DNA of 64,000 nt from Catenovulum sp052056295 (GTDB lineage: Bacteria > Pseudomonadota > Gammaproteobacteria > Enterobacterales > Alteromonadaceae): assembly GCF_052056295.1 (NCBI RefSeq), contig NZ_CP182494.1, positions 186,001-250,000 on the forward strand, in the 5' to 3' direction. The position numbers and the translations under genes were made by a program. Position 1 is the stretch's first letter. Each line of letters opens with the position of its first letter. This document shows positions 34,639 through 42,778 of this stretch, one piece after another. The notes under the pieces are model-generated. The model searched no databases. It was given only the letters and a program-made list of their open reading frames with translations, and had not been told where the DNA came from.

Positions 34639-35771
34639 TCTAAAGAATTCGCCCAATCAGTAGCAGCTTCTTCATCTATTTCTCGCCACTTTTGTATAAC
34701 TACCTTAGCAATGTCAGCTTGGCTATTTGCTGGGATAGCATCAAATTTATCAACTAGCCATAATACATCTTGATTAGCGATATTTTGCGCTACATTCAAT
34801 AACAAGTGTTGCTGCATGTTAGGTTCTGTTTCATTTAACGCCATTTGCCAAGCAAATTGATTATTTTGTGGCTCCGCTACCGCCAAATCTAAAATAGTGG
34901 TTAACGCCGCGGCACGCTCGGTTGAGTTTTCTATGGTTTTTGCCCAAGTTAAAGCCGAATTTAAATCTTGTTTAGCTGCTGCATGTGCGTAACGCGCAAG
35001 CAGTTTAGTCTTTTGCGGGTTTTCTGGCATTAACTCTAAATAATACAAGGCTTCGGAAGGTTGTAGCTCTAACAGGTTTAATACCAGATTATTTACCACA
35101 GTATGATACATATCTGAGCGCTCGCGTCCGTCAATCCAAGCTAAAACCGCGTTGTAATCTTGCTGTGCCCAATCAACTAGAATGTTGTCCATTACTTGTG
35201 TTTTTAATTGTGGATTGGATAGGCTTTCAGCTAACGACAAAATCGATGTTTGGTTATTGGCACTGGCACCAACATAAGCAGATACAAATAAATCAAACTT
35301 AAGGTTTTCTTCTAGTGTTTGTGAGTCAAGCCAAGCTAACACTGAATTTAAATTATTTGAACTTGCAGCACTGATCACGTCATAAATTAAATAACTCGAA
35401 ATTTCAGTAGGCTGAGCCACTAAATGAGTCAAAGCTGAATGTAAATCTAACGCAGCCCAAGCTTGGTATAAAGCCATTAAGTGTTCAATTGATGGTGGTT
35501 TTTCTGCGGATATTAGCGCTAGACAAGTTTTAATTGTTTGTGGGTTATCAAGTTGCAAAGCTTTGTCGTCACATTGTGCAGTATTTTTTAGCGAATCTGC
35601 GATTTGGACTCTGTTTAGCTCAGCCGACATTCCAGCATCCGCCCGTGAAATTTCGCTATTTGTCGGCACTCTTGTTTCTTCTACGGAATTGGGTGGCTGC
35701 CTTAATAGAAAAGACAGCAAGCCTACAATGCAAACAAGAGTTATGGGTAGAGCGAGAACAACAGCTTTCAT
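34614..35771 (-). CDS. exported or membrane-anchored alpha-helical repeat protein, unknown function
   Basis: A 385-residue protein not assigned to a family. The N-terminus (VVLALPITLVCIVGLLSFLL) is a signal anchor. The rest is helical with a degenerate repeat of about 30-40 residues in which a Trp or aromatic, an acidic residue and an A-L-x-W core recur: WAALDLHSALTHL, NNLNSVLAWLDS, WAQQDYNAVLAWIDG, AAKQDLNSALTWAKT, WREIDEEAATDWANS. This resembles a TPR-like or SEL1-like superhelix, suggesting protein-protein contacts outside the inner membrane. It is convergent with the GH16 agarase and shares its terminator. Whether it belongs to the agar system is uncertain; no operator of the locus type is seen upstream. 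Confidence 0.75.
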   Translation of the reverse strand: MKAVVLALPITLVCIVGLLSFLLRQPPNSVEETRVPTNSEISRADAGMSAELNRVQIADSLKNTAQCDDKALQLDNPQTIKTCLALISAEKPPSIEHLMALYQAWAALDLHSALTHLVAQPTEISSYLIYDVISAASSNNLNSVLAWLDSQTLEENLKFDLFVSAYVGASANNQTSILSLAESLSNPQLKTQVMDNILVDWAQQDYNAVLAWIDGRERSDMYHTVVNNLVLNLLELQPSEALYYLELMPENPQKTKLLARYAHAAAKQDLNSALTWAKTIENSTERAAALTTILDLAVAEPQNNQFAWQMALNETEPNMQQHLLLNVAQNIANQDVLWLVDKFDAIPANSQADIAKVVIQKWREIDEEAATDWANSLEINPQPIN

Positions 35772-35953
35772 AACCTACTCACAAATTTAGTGAACTTAGT
35801 ATTGGCCATAATTGACACAGTTTGTCTGAATTTAACAAAATAGGGCAAAATGCTTTGCCCTATAAAAGATGCACCGCCATTGCTGAATGGTTGTGCCGCC
35901 AGAAAAGTTTTAGTTTTATATTATACAATTTTAGCTTAATGTTATTCACTCTT

Positions 35954-35965
35954 TTTGTAAACAAT
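35954..35965. promoter_or_regulatory. operator-like TTTGTAAACAAT upstream of IclR gene
   Basis: Matches the locus palindrome at 11 of 12 positions, about 90 bp upstream of the IclR start, placing that regulator under the same control. Confidence 0.55.
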
Positions 35966-36056
35966 AAACATTTTAAATGTAAGCATGAATTGGCTCTAAG
36001 CTTTAAAGCTCCTATGTTAATATAAGCGCCAAATAATATGCTTGAGGGCAACAACT

Positions 36057-36851
36057 TTGACAGCAGTTGAAAGCAAGACTGGCAGTAGCAGCAAAACAAA
36101 TAAGTATGCAGTACCAGCCTTAGACAAAGGCTTGGATATTTTGGAGTACTTAGTTAGCCAAGAGTTACCGAGATCACAAGCTGAAATAGCCCAAGGTGTG
36201 GGGCGTAGTGCTAACGAAATTTACCGAGTATTGGTTGGACTTGAAGCGCGCGGATATTTAGTACGTGACGAGTTGTCAGGCCGCTATCAACTGTCGTTAA
36301 AGTTGTATAATTTGTCGCGCTCCATTTCGCCAATTGATCAATTGCGTCAAGTTGCTTTGCCACAAATGGAAGACTTAGCTGTGCGTATTGGGCAATCTTG
36401 TTATTTGAGCATGCTTTATCAAAGCCAAACTATGGTCATTATCCAAGCACGCAGCCAAGTTCCTGTGTCAGTTAACATAGCTGAAGGTTCATTATTTCCA
36501 ACTATGACAACAACCTCAGGTAAAGTATTGTTGGCCAATAGTAATGACGAAGTACGCGATATGATTTTACAGCGTGAAAAAAGCTTTTCTAAACTGACTA
36601 AATCAAACCAAAATAACTTATTTGCAGAATTAAATACCATTCGCGCACAAGGTTATTTGTTGGCAGATAACTCAATTACTGACGGTATTTGTGACGTCGC
36701 AGTACTGATTGGAGAGCCAGAAGGCAAAGTGGTTGCTGCGTTAGCGGTATCAGTATTAAAAAATAAAACTGACCAAACAAGCAGTATGCTAGATATTAAA
36801 AATGAATTGGTAATCACGGCAGGTAAAATTGCTAAACAGCTTGGCTACTAA
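36057..36851 (+). CDS. IclR-family transcriptional regulator
   Basis: A regulator with an N-terminal winged helix (ALDKGLDILEYL, SQAEIAQGVGRSANEIYRVLVGLEARGYL) and a C-terminal IclR effector domain (LFPTMTTTSGKVLLA, GYLLADNSITDGICDVAVLIG). No ATG fits. The TTG at 36057 follows a GAGGG ribosome site by seven bases and gives 264 residues starting LTAVESK, while an upstream TTG at 36042 would overlap that site. IclR proteins in sugar-acid pathways sense the acid. It lies next to the convergent sugar porter gene and is preceded by a locus-type operator, so it may form a hierarchy with the GntR regulator. Confidence 0.9.
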   Translation: MTAVESKTGSSSKTNKYAVPALDKGLDILEYLVSQELPRSQAEIAQGVGRSANEIYRVLVGLEARGYLVRDELSGRYQLSLKLYNLSRSISPIDQLRQVALPQMEDLAVRIGQSCYLSMLYQSQTMVIIQARSQVPVSVNIAEGSLFPTMTTTSGKVLLANSNDEVRDMILQREKSFSKLTKSNQNNLFAELNTIRAQGYLLADNSITDGICDVAVLIGEPEGKVVAALAVSVLKNKTDQTSSMLDIKNELVITAGKIAKQLGY

Positions 36852-36870
36852 TTTACAGAGCTAAAGAGGT

Positions 36871-36921
36871 GTGTAGCCGCCTTTAGTGCGGCAAACAAAC
36901 AAATTTAAAAGGCAGCTACAC
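36871..36921. repeat. imperfect inverted repeat between convergent genes
   Basis: Arms GTGTAGCcGCCTTT (36871-36884) and AAAGGCaGCTACAC (36908-36921) pair over 13 positions with one mismatch. An inner alternative hairpin GCCGC/GCGGC exists. No strong T-run follows on either strand, so a bidirectional terminator is possible but weak. Confidence 0.5.
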
Positions 36922-36926
36922 GAAAA

Positions 36927-38567
36927 CTAATTAAACGAATTGGCTTGTTTAATATTTGAATTTTTTGTTTGTGGCTCGTCGTTTTCTGCTGAAATTAAAT
37001 CTTCAATTTCTTCAATTGTTTTGCCTTTAGTTTCTGGGGTTATTTTCGCCATAATCGCTAAACCAGCTATACAAAAGCCCGCATATGCAAAAAAGGTTAA
37101 ACTCGCGCCCAAATTCTCAATTTGCCAAGGAAAGAAAGTCGGAACAATAATGCCACCAAATATGGTCGCAACTAAGGCACTTGAGGTAATCGCCACTGCA
37201 CGCACTTTAGTTGGGAAGATCTCGGAAAACAAAATCCACAAAATAGGCCCAAGTGAAAAGTTATATGCACATACAAAGGTGATGATCCCCAATAAGACCA
37301 ATTCGCCAGGCATATCTGTGGTGAGTAACAACAAATCTGATTCTAACAATGAGAATTGGCTTTGGCCGATTAAGTTAATTACCGCTGCTTTAAATTCGAT
37401 ATCGCTATAGAAAGCTTGGTCAAGCATAGGTTGTAAGAGTTGGCTGTTGAACTGTGGATGCGTTAACGCTAACTGTTCAATTGTACTGCTTTCAATAAGG
37501 TAGACTGCGTTAAAAAAGCCATAAGCGACTAAACTTAAACTAACAACACAAGTAAACAAACCACCCAGTAATATCTTGCGACGACCTAACTTATCAATTA
37601 ATACCAGGGCTAACACGGTAAACACAGTACCAATTAAGCTCACCCAAATTGATTGTAAAAATGCCGAGTCACCACCACCAACTTGTTGGAATATCATAGG
37701 CATAAACGCCAAAATTGCATTCATACCAGATAAAGATTGAATAATGGCCATAAATACACCTATTAATAAAGCTAGGCGCATGCTCTTGCTAAACAGGCAT
37801 TTTATCTGCTCTATGTAACTTAGGCTGTGCTCTGTAGTATTTAAATGCTGTTTGATTTGTTTATATTCAGCGTCTACTTCGGCTGCTGGAACTAGCTTTT
37901 TAATAACATCAAGCGATTGTTGTTTTTTGTTGTTCAGCATCAACCAGCGAGGGCTTTCTGGAATAATTGTTAATAATGCTAACCAAATTAACGCTGGCAA
38001 AATTTCTAAGCCCAACATCCAGCGCCATACGTTACCTTCATTTAAACCAATAGAGCTTGCCCATTCGCTTTGCGTGCCAACAGTTTGCACTAGGTAATAA
38101 TTTAAAATTGTAGCTGCAAGAATACCAAATACTATATTTAACTGATTTAAACCAACTAGTTTGCCACGCATTTTAGCTGGGGCGATTTCACCTATATACA
38201 TTGAAGCTAAACTGAGCGAGGTAAATGCAAGTCCACCGATTAAGCGGGCGAAAAATAACCAAAAGTAACTGGGCGCAAATGCTGAGCCTATAGCTGAAAT
38301 TACGTACAGACCCGCTATTATCATTAAGGTTTTTTTGCGGCCAAGGCGTTCACAAAAATAACCAGCAACTAATAATGCTAATAAAGCGCCATAATTTGGC
38401 GCTGCGGCAATGTTGCCTTTTTCAATTGCGGATAAACCAAACTCAACCGTGGTATATTGAAAGGTGCCAGAAATTAACATGATATCCAGGCCAAAAATAA
38501 AGCCGCCTATTGAAACAATAAAAGCGTAAAACAAAGCGTTTCTTTCAGGTTGTGACATTCTTAACAT
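36927..38567 (-). CDS. MFS sugar porter (sugar:proton symporter family)
   Basis: A 546-residue, 12-helix inner-membrane transporter of the Sugar_tr type (PF00083). GFIFGLDIMLISGTFQ at the N-terminus, ERLGRKKTL in loop 2-3, SLASMYIGEIAPAKMRGKLVGL, PESPRWLM and DKLGRRKILL in the second half are standard signatures. A loop of about 80 residues between helices 9 and 10 (about 355-420) is longer than usual. The operator ATTGTATACAAT about 90 bp upstream puts it in the agar regulon. Likely substrates are galactose or neoagaro-oligosaccharides released in the periplasm. Confidence 0.92.
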   Translation of the reverse strand: MLRMSQPERNALFYAFIVSIGGFIFGLDIMLISGTFQYTTVEFGLSAIEKGNIAAAPNYGALLALLVAGYFCERLGRKKTLMIIAGLYVISAIGSAFAPSYFWLFFARLIGGLAFTSLSLASMYIGEIAPAKMRGKLVGLNQLNIVFGILAATILNYYLVQTVGTQSEWASSIGLNEGNVWRWMLGLEILPALIWLALLTIIPESPRWLMLNNKKQQSLDVIKKLVPAAEVDAEYKQIKQHLNTTEHSLSYIEQIKCLFSKSMRLALLIGVFMAIIQSLSGMNAILAFMPMIFQQVGGGDSAFLQSIWVSLIGTVFTVLALVLIDKLGRRKILLGGLFTCVVSLSLVAYGFFNAVYLIESSTIEQLALTHPQFNSQLLQPMLDQAFYSDIEFKAAVINLIGQSQFSLLESDLLLLTTDMPGELVLLGIITFVCAYNFSLGPILWILFSEIFPTKVRAVAITSSALVATIFGGIIVPTFFPWQIENLGASLTFFAYAGFCIAGLAIMAKITPETKGKTIEEIEDLISAENDEPQTKNSNIKQANSFN

Positions 38568-39075
38568 TCTCTTAAATGACTCTTTGCAATATAAACCAAA
38601 CTGTATAACAAGGCCAAAGTATCATAGATAAAGTTTCTTTGGAATCTTTTTAATGTTTATTGTATACAATTTGTGTTTTTGGGTCACTAATAACCTCTTC
38701 CAGCTAAATAGTTAAACTGTTACTAAATAGAGGTTAAATTTCCAACAAAAAATTGACTGTTAAACAAACGGAAACTAAGCAATGGCGACTGAATTTTAAA
38801 TGTTAGTTAATGGTGAGCTTGTTGGCGCCGAAACGACTTTCCTGTAGTCGATGTTTTTCCACTGGCGTGAAAAATCAATGCCACGTTTCCTCGAAACTTT
38901 CTCTGTTGATGGGGTGAAGCAAGATGGTGGCTCGGTAGATCACTAACCAGCTTAGCTAAACTGTTTGTTTGCCAAAGGGCCAACTGCGAAAGCACTGGCC
39001 TTTTTTTGTTTGCCCAGTTAAGCTGGCAAACCCGTCAGATTGAAAGAAATCTGAATCACCCTGATTATCTGCAAG
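38568..39075. other. 508-bp intergenic region
   Basis: It contains the operator at 38659-38670, no convincing gene, and a structured-looking segment from about 38800 to 39007. That segment contains a CGACT/AGTCG hairpin followed by TGTTTTT (about 38833-38855) and a GGCCA/TGGCC hairpin followed by seven T (about 38977-39007). A 62-codon frame on the minus strand (38807-38995) overlaps these structures and lacks a supported start. Confidence 0.5.
38659..38670. promoter_or_regulatory. operator ATTGTATACAAT upstream of sugar porter
   Basis: Perfect palindrome, identical to the GH86/GH2 site, 92 bp upstream of the MFS sugar porter start on the minus strand. It marks the right edge of the regulon seen here. 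Confidence 0.7.
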
Positions 39076-39351
39076 TTATTTAAGCTTCACTCCCATTGTC
39101 ATACCCATTGGTTTTAACACTTTGTTGAGTGTCTGTAATGACGGATTGCCAGTATCTGTTTCAATTTGTTGTATGCTTCTACGGCTAATTTTTATTAATT
39201 CTGCATAATTCGTTTGGGTTAAATGCGTTAATTGCTTTCTAAATTGAGTAACCGCCTCTCCCAATGATATTTCATTATTTTCAAGTTGCTGCAGTATTTC
39301 ATTTCGAATCGCTTCACGTTGGCTTGGTGTTAAATTAGTTGGTTTACTCAT
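39076..39351 (-). CDS. HipB-like XRE antitoxin
   Basis: A 91-residue DNA-binding protein with a helix-turn-helix (NYAELIKISRRSIQQIETDTGNPSLQTLNKVLKPMG) in the C-terminal two thirds and a helical N-terminal extension (about 1-40). It overlaps the upstream hipA-like gene by 4 bp (ATGA). As the antitoxin it should neutralise the kinase and repress the operon. The gene order toxin-then-antitoxin is the reverse of hipBA of E. coli. Confidence 0.85.
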   Translation of the reverse strand: MSKPTNLTPSQREAIRNEILQQLENNEISLGEAVTQFRKQLTHLTQTNYAELIKISRRSIQQIETDTGNPSLQTLNKVLKPMGMTMGVKLK

Positions 39352-40697
39352 ACGCTAGCCACCCATTTTTCATGTTTAATCTTCCAATGTCTAAAATGAT
39401 TCTTAGGGTGTTCGATAATGCTAATAGGACAACCTGCATCAACCAACATCTCAGGTAGGCTCTCAAATTTGCTCATCGCTTCGATAAAAGCTGCTGTTAA
39501 TATTGTTTCGTCACACGCGATCTCCTGCTGTGCACAGTATTGAGCTAAAGAATGAATTATTTTTTTCCATTGGTATTCACCGCCTGATTCATACTGACTG
39601 CCCCAAGTAATGGTTCTTCTTATATCTTCAGGGTCAACTCGCATCGGTGCAAAATCATAAATAGGGGATAGCTCTATTTTATTGTCTGACTTTAGCAAAG
39701 AGCTATTGCGTGCATGATTGTCTGCATTGCCAAACATCACATTCAGTACATCTCGTTCAAACCATTGGCAAACAAATAACGCTTCGTCAAACTCTGTATC
39801 TGTGTCGGTTATTGATTGTCGGATGTTATTAATCGTTTTGCTTATAACCTCAAAATGATTTAATGGTGCGCCAGATGAGCCTTGAATTGTTGAAAGAATA
39901 CTTTCTAAACCATAGTGCGCTTCCTGCCCATCGTCGAACTTCAAATCAAACCTAGGTAACCATAAAGACGGCATATTAACGCCTTCTTCTAGCTTCATGT
40001 TCAGAATATCTATTGTGTTGTAGCCTGCACGGCTTAATACTTGGTAGTAACTGTATTCTGCTCGTAATATATCTTTATCTATATCTGTACGAGCACCACG
40101 TGGAAATTTAATTAAGTAAGCTTTGTCTGGCAAGTTTGTATTTTGGAAGCAGTCAATCCATACCTGATTATTATCATTCACTCTTAGTAGTAACTTAGGT
40201 GCTTCGCCACCTGCGCCAGTTGCGCCCCCTGTTAATGCGCCTCTTTCGTGGGCGTAACTTAAAAAGTCCGAATCCCGATTAATAACATCTTCGATAGGGA
40301 AGTACTGCGTAATTATATTTGCGTTGAGCTTTTCAACGGCTGATTTGATTCTTAAGTTGCCAACAGGAGAAATAGCGCCTTGCGTTAATAAAGCAAACTC
40401 AAGATCATCAGCTTGTTTTATTTCGTCAATTTCTAGCCACTTTCTTCTAGCTGCACCAGCAGGAATGATATCGTCGATAAATCCTAGTAATTTATCTTCA
40501 TTATAAATATCAAAAGTTACCGGATAGTTTACACCGCAGGCTTTAGACGATATATCGGCATAGTAAGCACTTTGGTGTTGCTGCATGTATGCAAATTTGT
40601 TGGTTGAGTGGATGATCTTTTGGTTACCAATAAACTCAACTTGGCAAATGGTCTGCCAAGTTCCATTTACATGCATTTCAACGTCTACAGTTTTCAT
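39348..40697 (-). CDS. HipA-like serine/threonine kinase toxin
   Basis: A 449-residue HipA-family kinase. An N-terminal subdomain (about 1-115, LLGFIDDIIPAG) is followed by a glycine-rich ATP loop (ALTGGATGAGGEAPKLLL). The kinase core has catalytic D326 in FGNADNHARN and metal-binding D348 in PIYDFAP, 22 residues apart as in E. coli HipA (309/332 spacing of 23). HipA phosphorylates glutamyl-tRNA synthetase; relatives target other tRNA synthetases. The module looks intact. Three direct repeats in the upstream region (40729-40825) probably serve as operators. Confidence 0.9.
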   Translation of the reverse strand: MKTVDVEMHVNGTWQTICQVEFIGNQKIIHSTNKFAYMQQHQSAYYADISSKACGVNYPVTFDIYNEDKLLGFIDDIIPAGAARRKWLEIDEIKQADDLEFALLTQGAISPVGNLRIKSAVEKLNANIITQYFPIEDVINRDSDFLSYAHERGALTGGATGAGGEAPKLLLRVNDNNQVWIDCFQNTNLPDKAYLIKFPRGARTDIDKDILRAEYSYYQVLSRAGYNTIDILNMKLEEGVNMPSLWLPRFDLKFDDGQEAHYGLESILSTIQGSSGAPLNHFEVISKTINNIRQSITDTDTEFDEALFVCQWFERDVLNVMFGNADNHARNSSLLKSDNKIELSPIYDFAPMRVDPEDIRRTITWGSQYESGGEYQWKKIIHSLAQYCAQQEIACDETILTAAFIEAMSKFESLPEMLVDAGCPISIIEHPKNHFRHWKIKHEKWVASV

Positions 40698-40728
40698 AGT
40701 CAGCCCTACTACAATATGTGTAGCGCAG

Positions 40729-40825
40729 TATAATACGCATTTACTTATTACTCCATGGTTTTAAGCTTACTATAATGCGCTTTTACTGTCTTTTGTTTTT
40801 CCTTTGCGTTTTATAATGCGCTTTT
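40729..40825. promoter_or_regulatory. three TATAATGCGCTTTT-type direct repeats upstream of hipA-hipB
   Basis: Copies at 40729-40742 (TATAATACGCATTT), 40771-40784 (TATAATGCGCTTTT) and 40812-40825 (TATAATGCGCTTTT) are spaced 42 and 41 bp, about four helical turns, placing them on one face of the DNA. They lie 32-128 bp upstream of hipA and are the likely HipB operators. Confidence 0.65.
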
Positions 40826-40895
40826 TGTAGATGAGTTTGTATACTTAGATATGGGAAACCTGTTTCTATTTAAAAAACACAGGACTTGTGTTGAT

Positions 40896-41873
40896 TCAAT
40901 GCAAACAACATTTTTTATATTTTTTGCCGCTACCACATGGGCAAGGATCATTCCGGCCAACTTTGGCGGTTAAACTGCTAACAGGCACACTGTTTTGCAA
41001 AATGTATTCTTCACCAAATAAAGTATTGCTACGCAACTCGCTGGTTGCTTGCGCCATCAGTTGGGTTATTTCGTCATCCATTTGCTGTTGGTGAGGCTGT
41101 TGCTGAGCGCCGTCGTCAGTTAAATTGTCAGGTGTATGCCAAGTAGCAAAAATTTCTGCTAAGTTGAATTCCGTATAAATTAAGCCGGATTCTATTTGTT
41201 TAACACCATTGGCATGATCCCATGCTTTAATCTCTTCTTTTGGAGCGCGATCTTCATCAAAAACATCTTTACTGCACAGGGCAATAAACTCGTTTTTAAA
41301 TTCGTCTAGTTGGTAATCAATACATGATGTTGCTAAAACGCTGAGCAAATAACGATTGGTTAAGCTCAGATTTGTTAAAAAGGTAGTTTTCCAGTAAGAC
41401 ACATACTCAAACAGTTGAGATCTGGAAACTGCACCAGCTTCATATTGGGCAAATACCACCTCAATAGCCGAACCTTTGCCATACATAGCCAAGTGACTAT
41501 CTAAAATGTAGTCGGATAATATTTCGGGGTTTCCGTCGGCTAAAATATAAAATACGCTTGGGATCAATTCTGTCAGCGTATCGCCAAAAACACTTTCAAT
41601 TGGGGTTAAAAAGGTGTCTTGGCAGGAAAATAGTTCAAGCACTTTATCTAGCGCTTGGTTATGTTTCATTTCCGCAAGTAAAAAGGTGCCATAAAATAAA
41701 GTACTTTGTTGTTTTGTGGTTAACAGAGCAGGATCTGTAATAAAAACATCAATTGTATTAAGGATCTCAGGGCACACTAAAGACCATTGTGCTTTTGCTT
41801 GATTGATACCATCTATTGGCAAAGAGTCGTTATCTGTACTTGCTAAGGCGTTTAAAATTTGTTCTAAGTTCAT
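40896..41873 (-). CDS. DUF1186 protein with C-terminal SEC-C zinc motif
   Basis: A 325-residue cytoplasmic, mostly helical protein. Residues about 1-245 match the DUF1186 pattern as I recall it (TLFYGTFLLAEMKHNQALD, LADGNPEILSDYILDS). The last 20 residues form a SEC-C motif (GRNDPCPCGSGKKYKKCC) with CxCx8CC zinc ligands, as at the end of SecA. The two parts are joined by a Gln/His-rich linker. Its function is unknown; SEC-C tails can bind SecB or ribosomes in SecA. It is monocistronic by layout, 198 bp from hipA. Confidence 0.85.
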   Translation of the reverse strand: MNLEQILNALASTDNDSLPIDGINQAKAQWSLVCPEILNTIDVFITDPALLTTKQQSTLFYGTFLLAEMKHNQALDKVLELFSCQDTFLTPIESVFGDTLTELIPSVFYILADGNPEILSDYILDSHLAMYGKGSAIEVVFAQYEAGAVSRSQLFEYVSYWKTTFLTNLSLTNRYLLSVLATSCIDYQLDEFKNEFIALCSKDVFDEDRAPKEEIKAWDHANGVKQIESGLIYTEFNLAEIFATWHTPDNLTDDGAQQQPHQQQMDDEITQLMAQATSELRSNTLFGEEYILQNSVPVSSLTAKVGRNDPCPCGSGKKYKKCCLH

Positions 41874-41940
41874 CTGTTTAGTTTAGTGTGCACTCATGCG
41901 CCGGATTATAACCTATTGCGCGCACCGCTGCAGTGTTGGA

Positions 41941-42489
41941 TTAGAGCCTGTCGTGTTTGAAAGATTTTACATGCCTGTCGTACATCACAATCGAGCTACA
42001 CACACCCACATTTAACGAATTACCCATAGCTATTTTTACAAAATCTAAATGGGCTGTGTGTTTATTGCCAGCTAAATGCTCCGCTGGTATATCTTTGTTT
42101 AACTCAGCAAAATGCTGTTTTATGCTGTTAAGTTCATTCTGGCTAAAACCTTTTAACTCTGGGCCAAAGATGTAAGTGGCGTTTTCTGGGTGTTGATAGC
42201 TTTCTAAGTATTTAGCTTGCTCTTCCATTTCAACCACAACCAAAGTCGTTTTAGCGGGTAAGTGTTTTAAGAAATCTTCAAGCGTTGCAAAATACAAAAC
42301 GGTTAAGTTAGACATACCGTCTTGTGTATCCATTTGGTGGGTAAATTTATGAATATTGCCTTTGTATTTATCGGCAATAAAACCGCCTATTACAATAACT
42401 GACGATACTGAAAAATTTTGCCCGCTGCGCATAACAGTGGCTAAATTTTCACGGTTTCTCGGATTCAACAATACAAAATTACACACCAT
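41941..42489 (-). CDS. SpoU/TrmH-type RNA methyltransferase
   Basis: A 182-residue SPOUT methyltransferase. Motif 1 NPRNRENLATVMRSGQNF, motif 2 YIFGPELKGFSQ and motif 3 IAMGNSLNVGVCSSIVMYDR form the knotted SAM site. It is close to the minimal catalytic length, with no N-terminal substrate-binding domain. It probably methylates a tRNA or rRNA ribose; the target cannot be read from sequence. The catalytic arginine-bearing motif and the asparagine in NSLNV are present. Confidence 0.88.
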   Translation of the reverse strand: MVCNFVLLNPRNRENLATVMRSGQNFSVSSVIVIGGFIADKYKGNIHKFTHQMDTQDGMSNLTVLYFATLEDFLKHLPAKTTLVVVEMEEQAKYLESYQHPENATYIFGPELKGFSQNELNSIKQHFAELNKDIPAEHLAGNKHTAHLDFVKIAMGNSLNVGVCSSIVMYDRHVKSFKHDRL

Positions 42490-42646
42490 AACTAGTTACG
42501 CCCAAAGCAAAAATTTACAACGCCGCGAATTTAACCCCAGCCGATACTAGAATGCAACCTCAGTGGCTTATAACGCAAATTCATTAATCTAGATAGTGTA
42601 AAGTATATGATGTTTAAAAAAGGTTAAATGGCGTAGTGGGTTGATT

Positions 42647-42688
42647 ACCAGATTTGACTTCTGTAAAGCGCGAATCTGGTATTTTTTT
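42647..42688 (+). terminator. intrinsic terminator with no obvious upstream gene
   Basis: Arms ACCAGATT (42647-42654) and AATCTGGT (42673-42680) with an 18-base loop, followed by ATTTTTTT. The preceding gene is on the opposite strand, so it may end a small RNA or insulate mazEF. Confidence 0.7.
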
Positions 42689-42778
42689 ATCAATGAAATT
42701 GGCGTGATAACTTGGTATTTTGTTTTGTTTCTAGAGAGCTGATAATAAATGTTATGTTAAATTATTGGTTGGGTCGTA

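Noticed and set aside
36871..36921. Intrinsic terminator for the IclR gene
   Set aside because: The long inverted repeat has a 23-base loop and no T-run on either strand; listed as a repeat only.
36940..37410. 156-codon frame antisense to the sugar porter
   Set aside because: It is the mirror of conserved membrane helices of a clear MFS gene and has no motif of its own.
38807..38995. 62-codon minus-strand frame as a gene
   Set aside because: It lacks a ribosome site, overlaps hairpins and T-runs, and I could not tie it to a protein family; described as an intergenic element instead.
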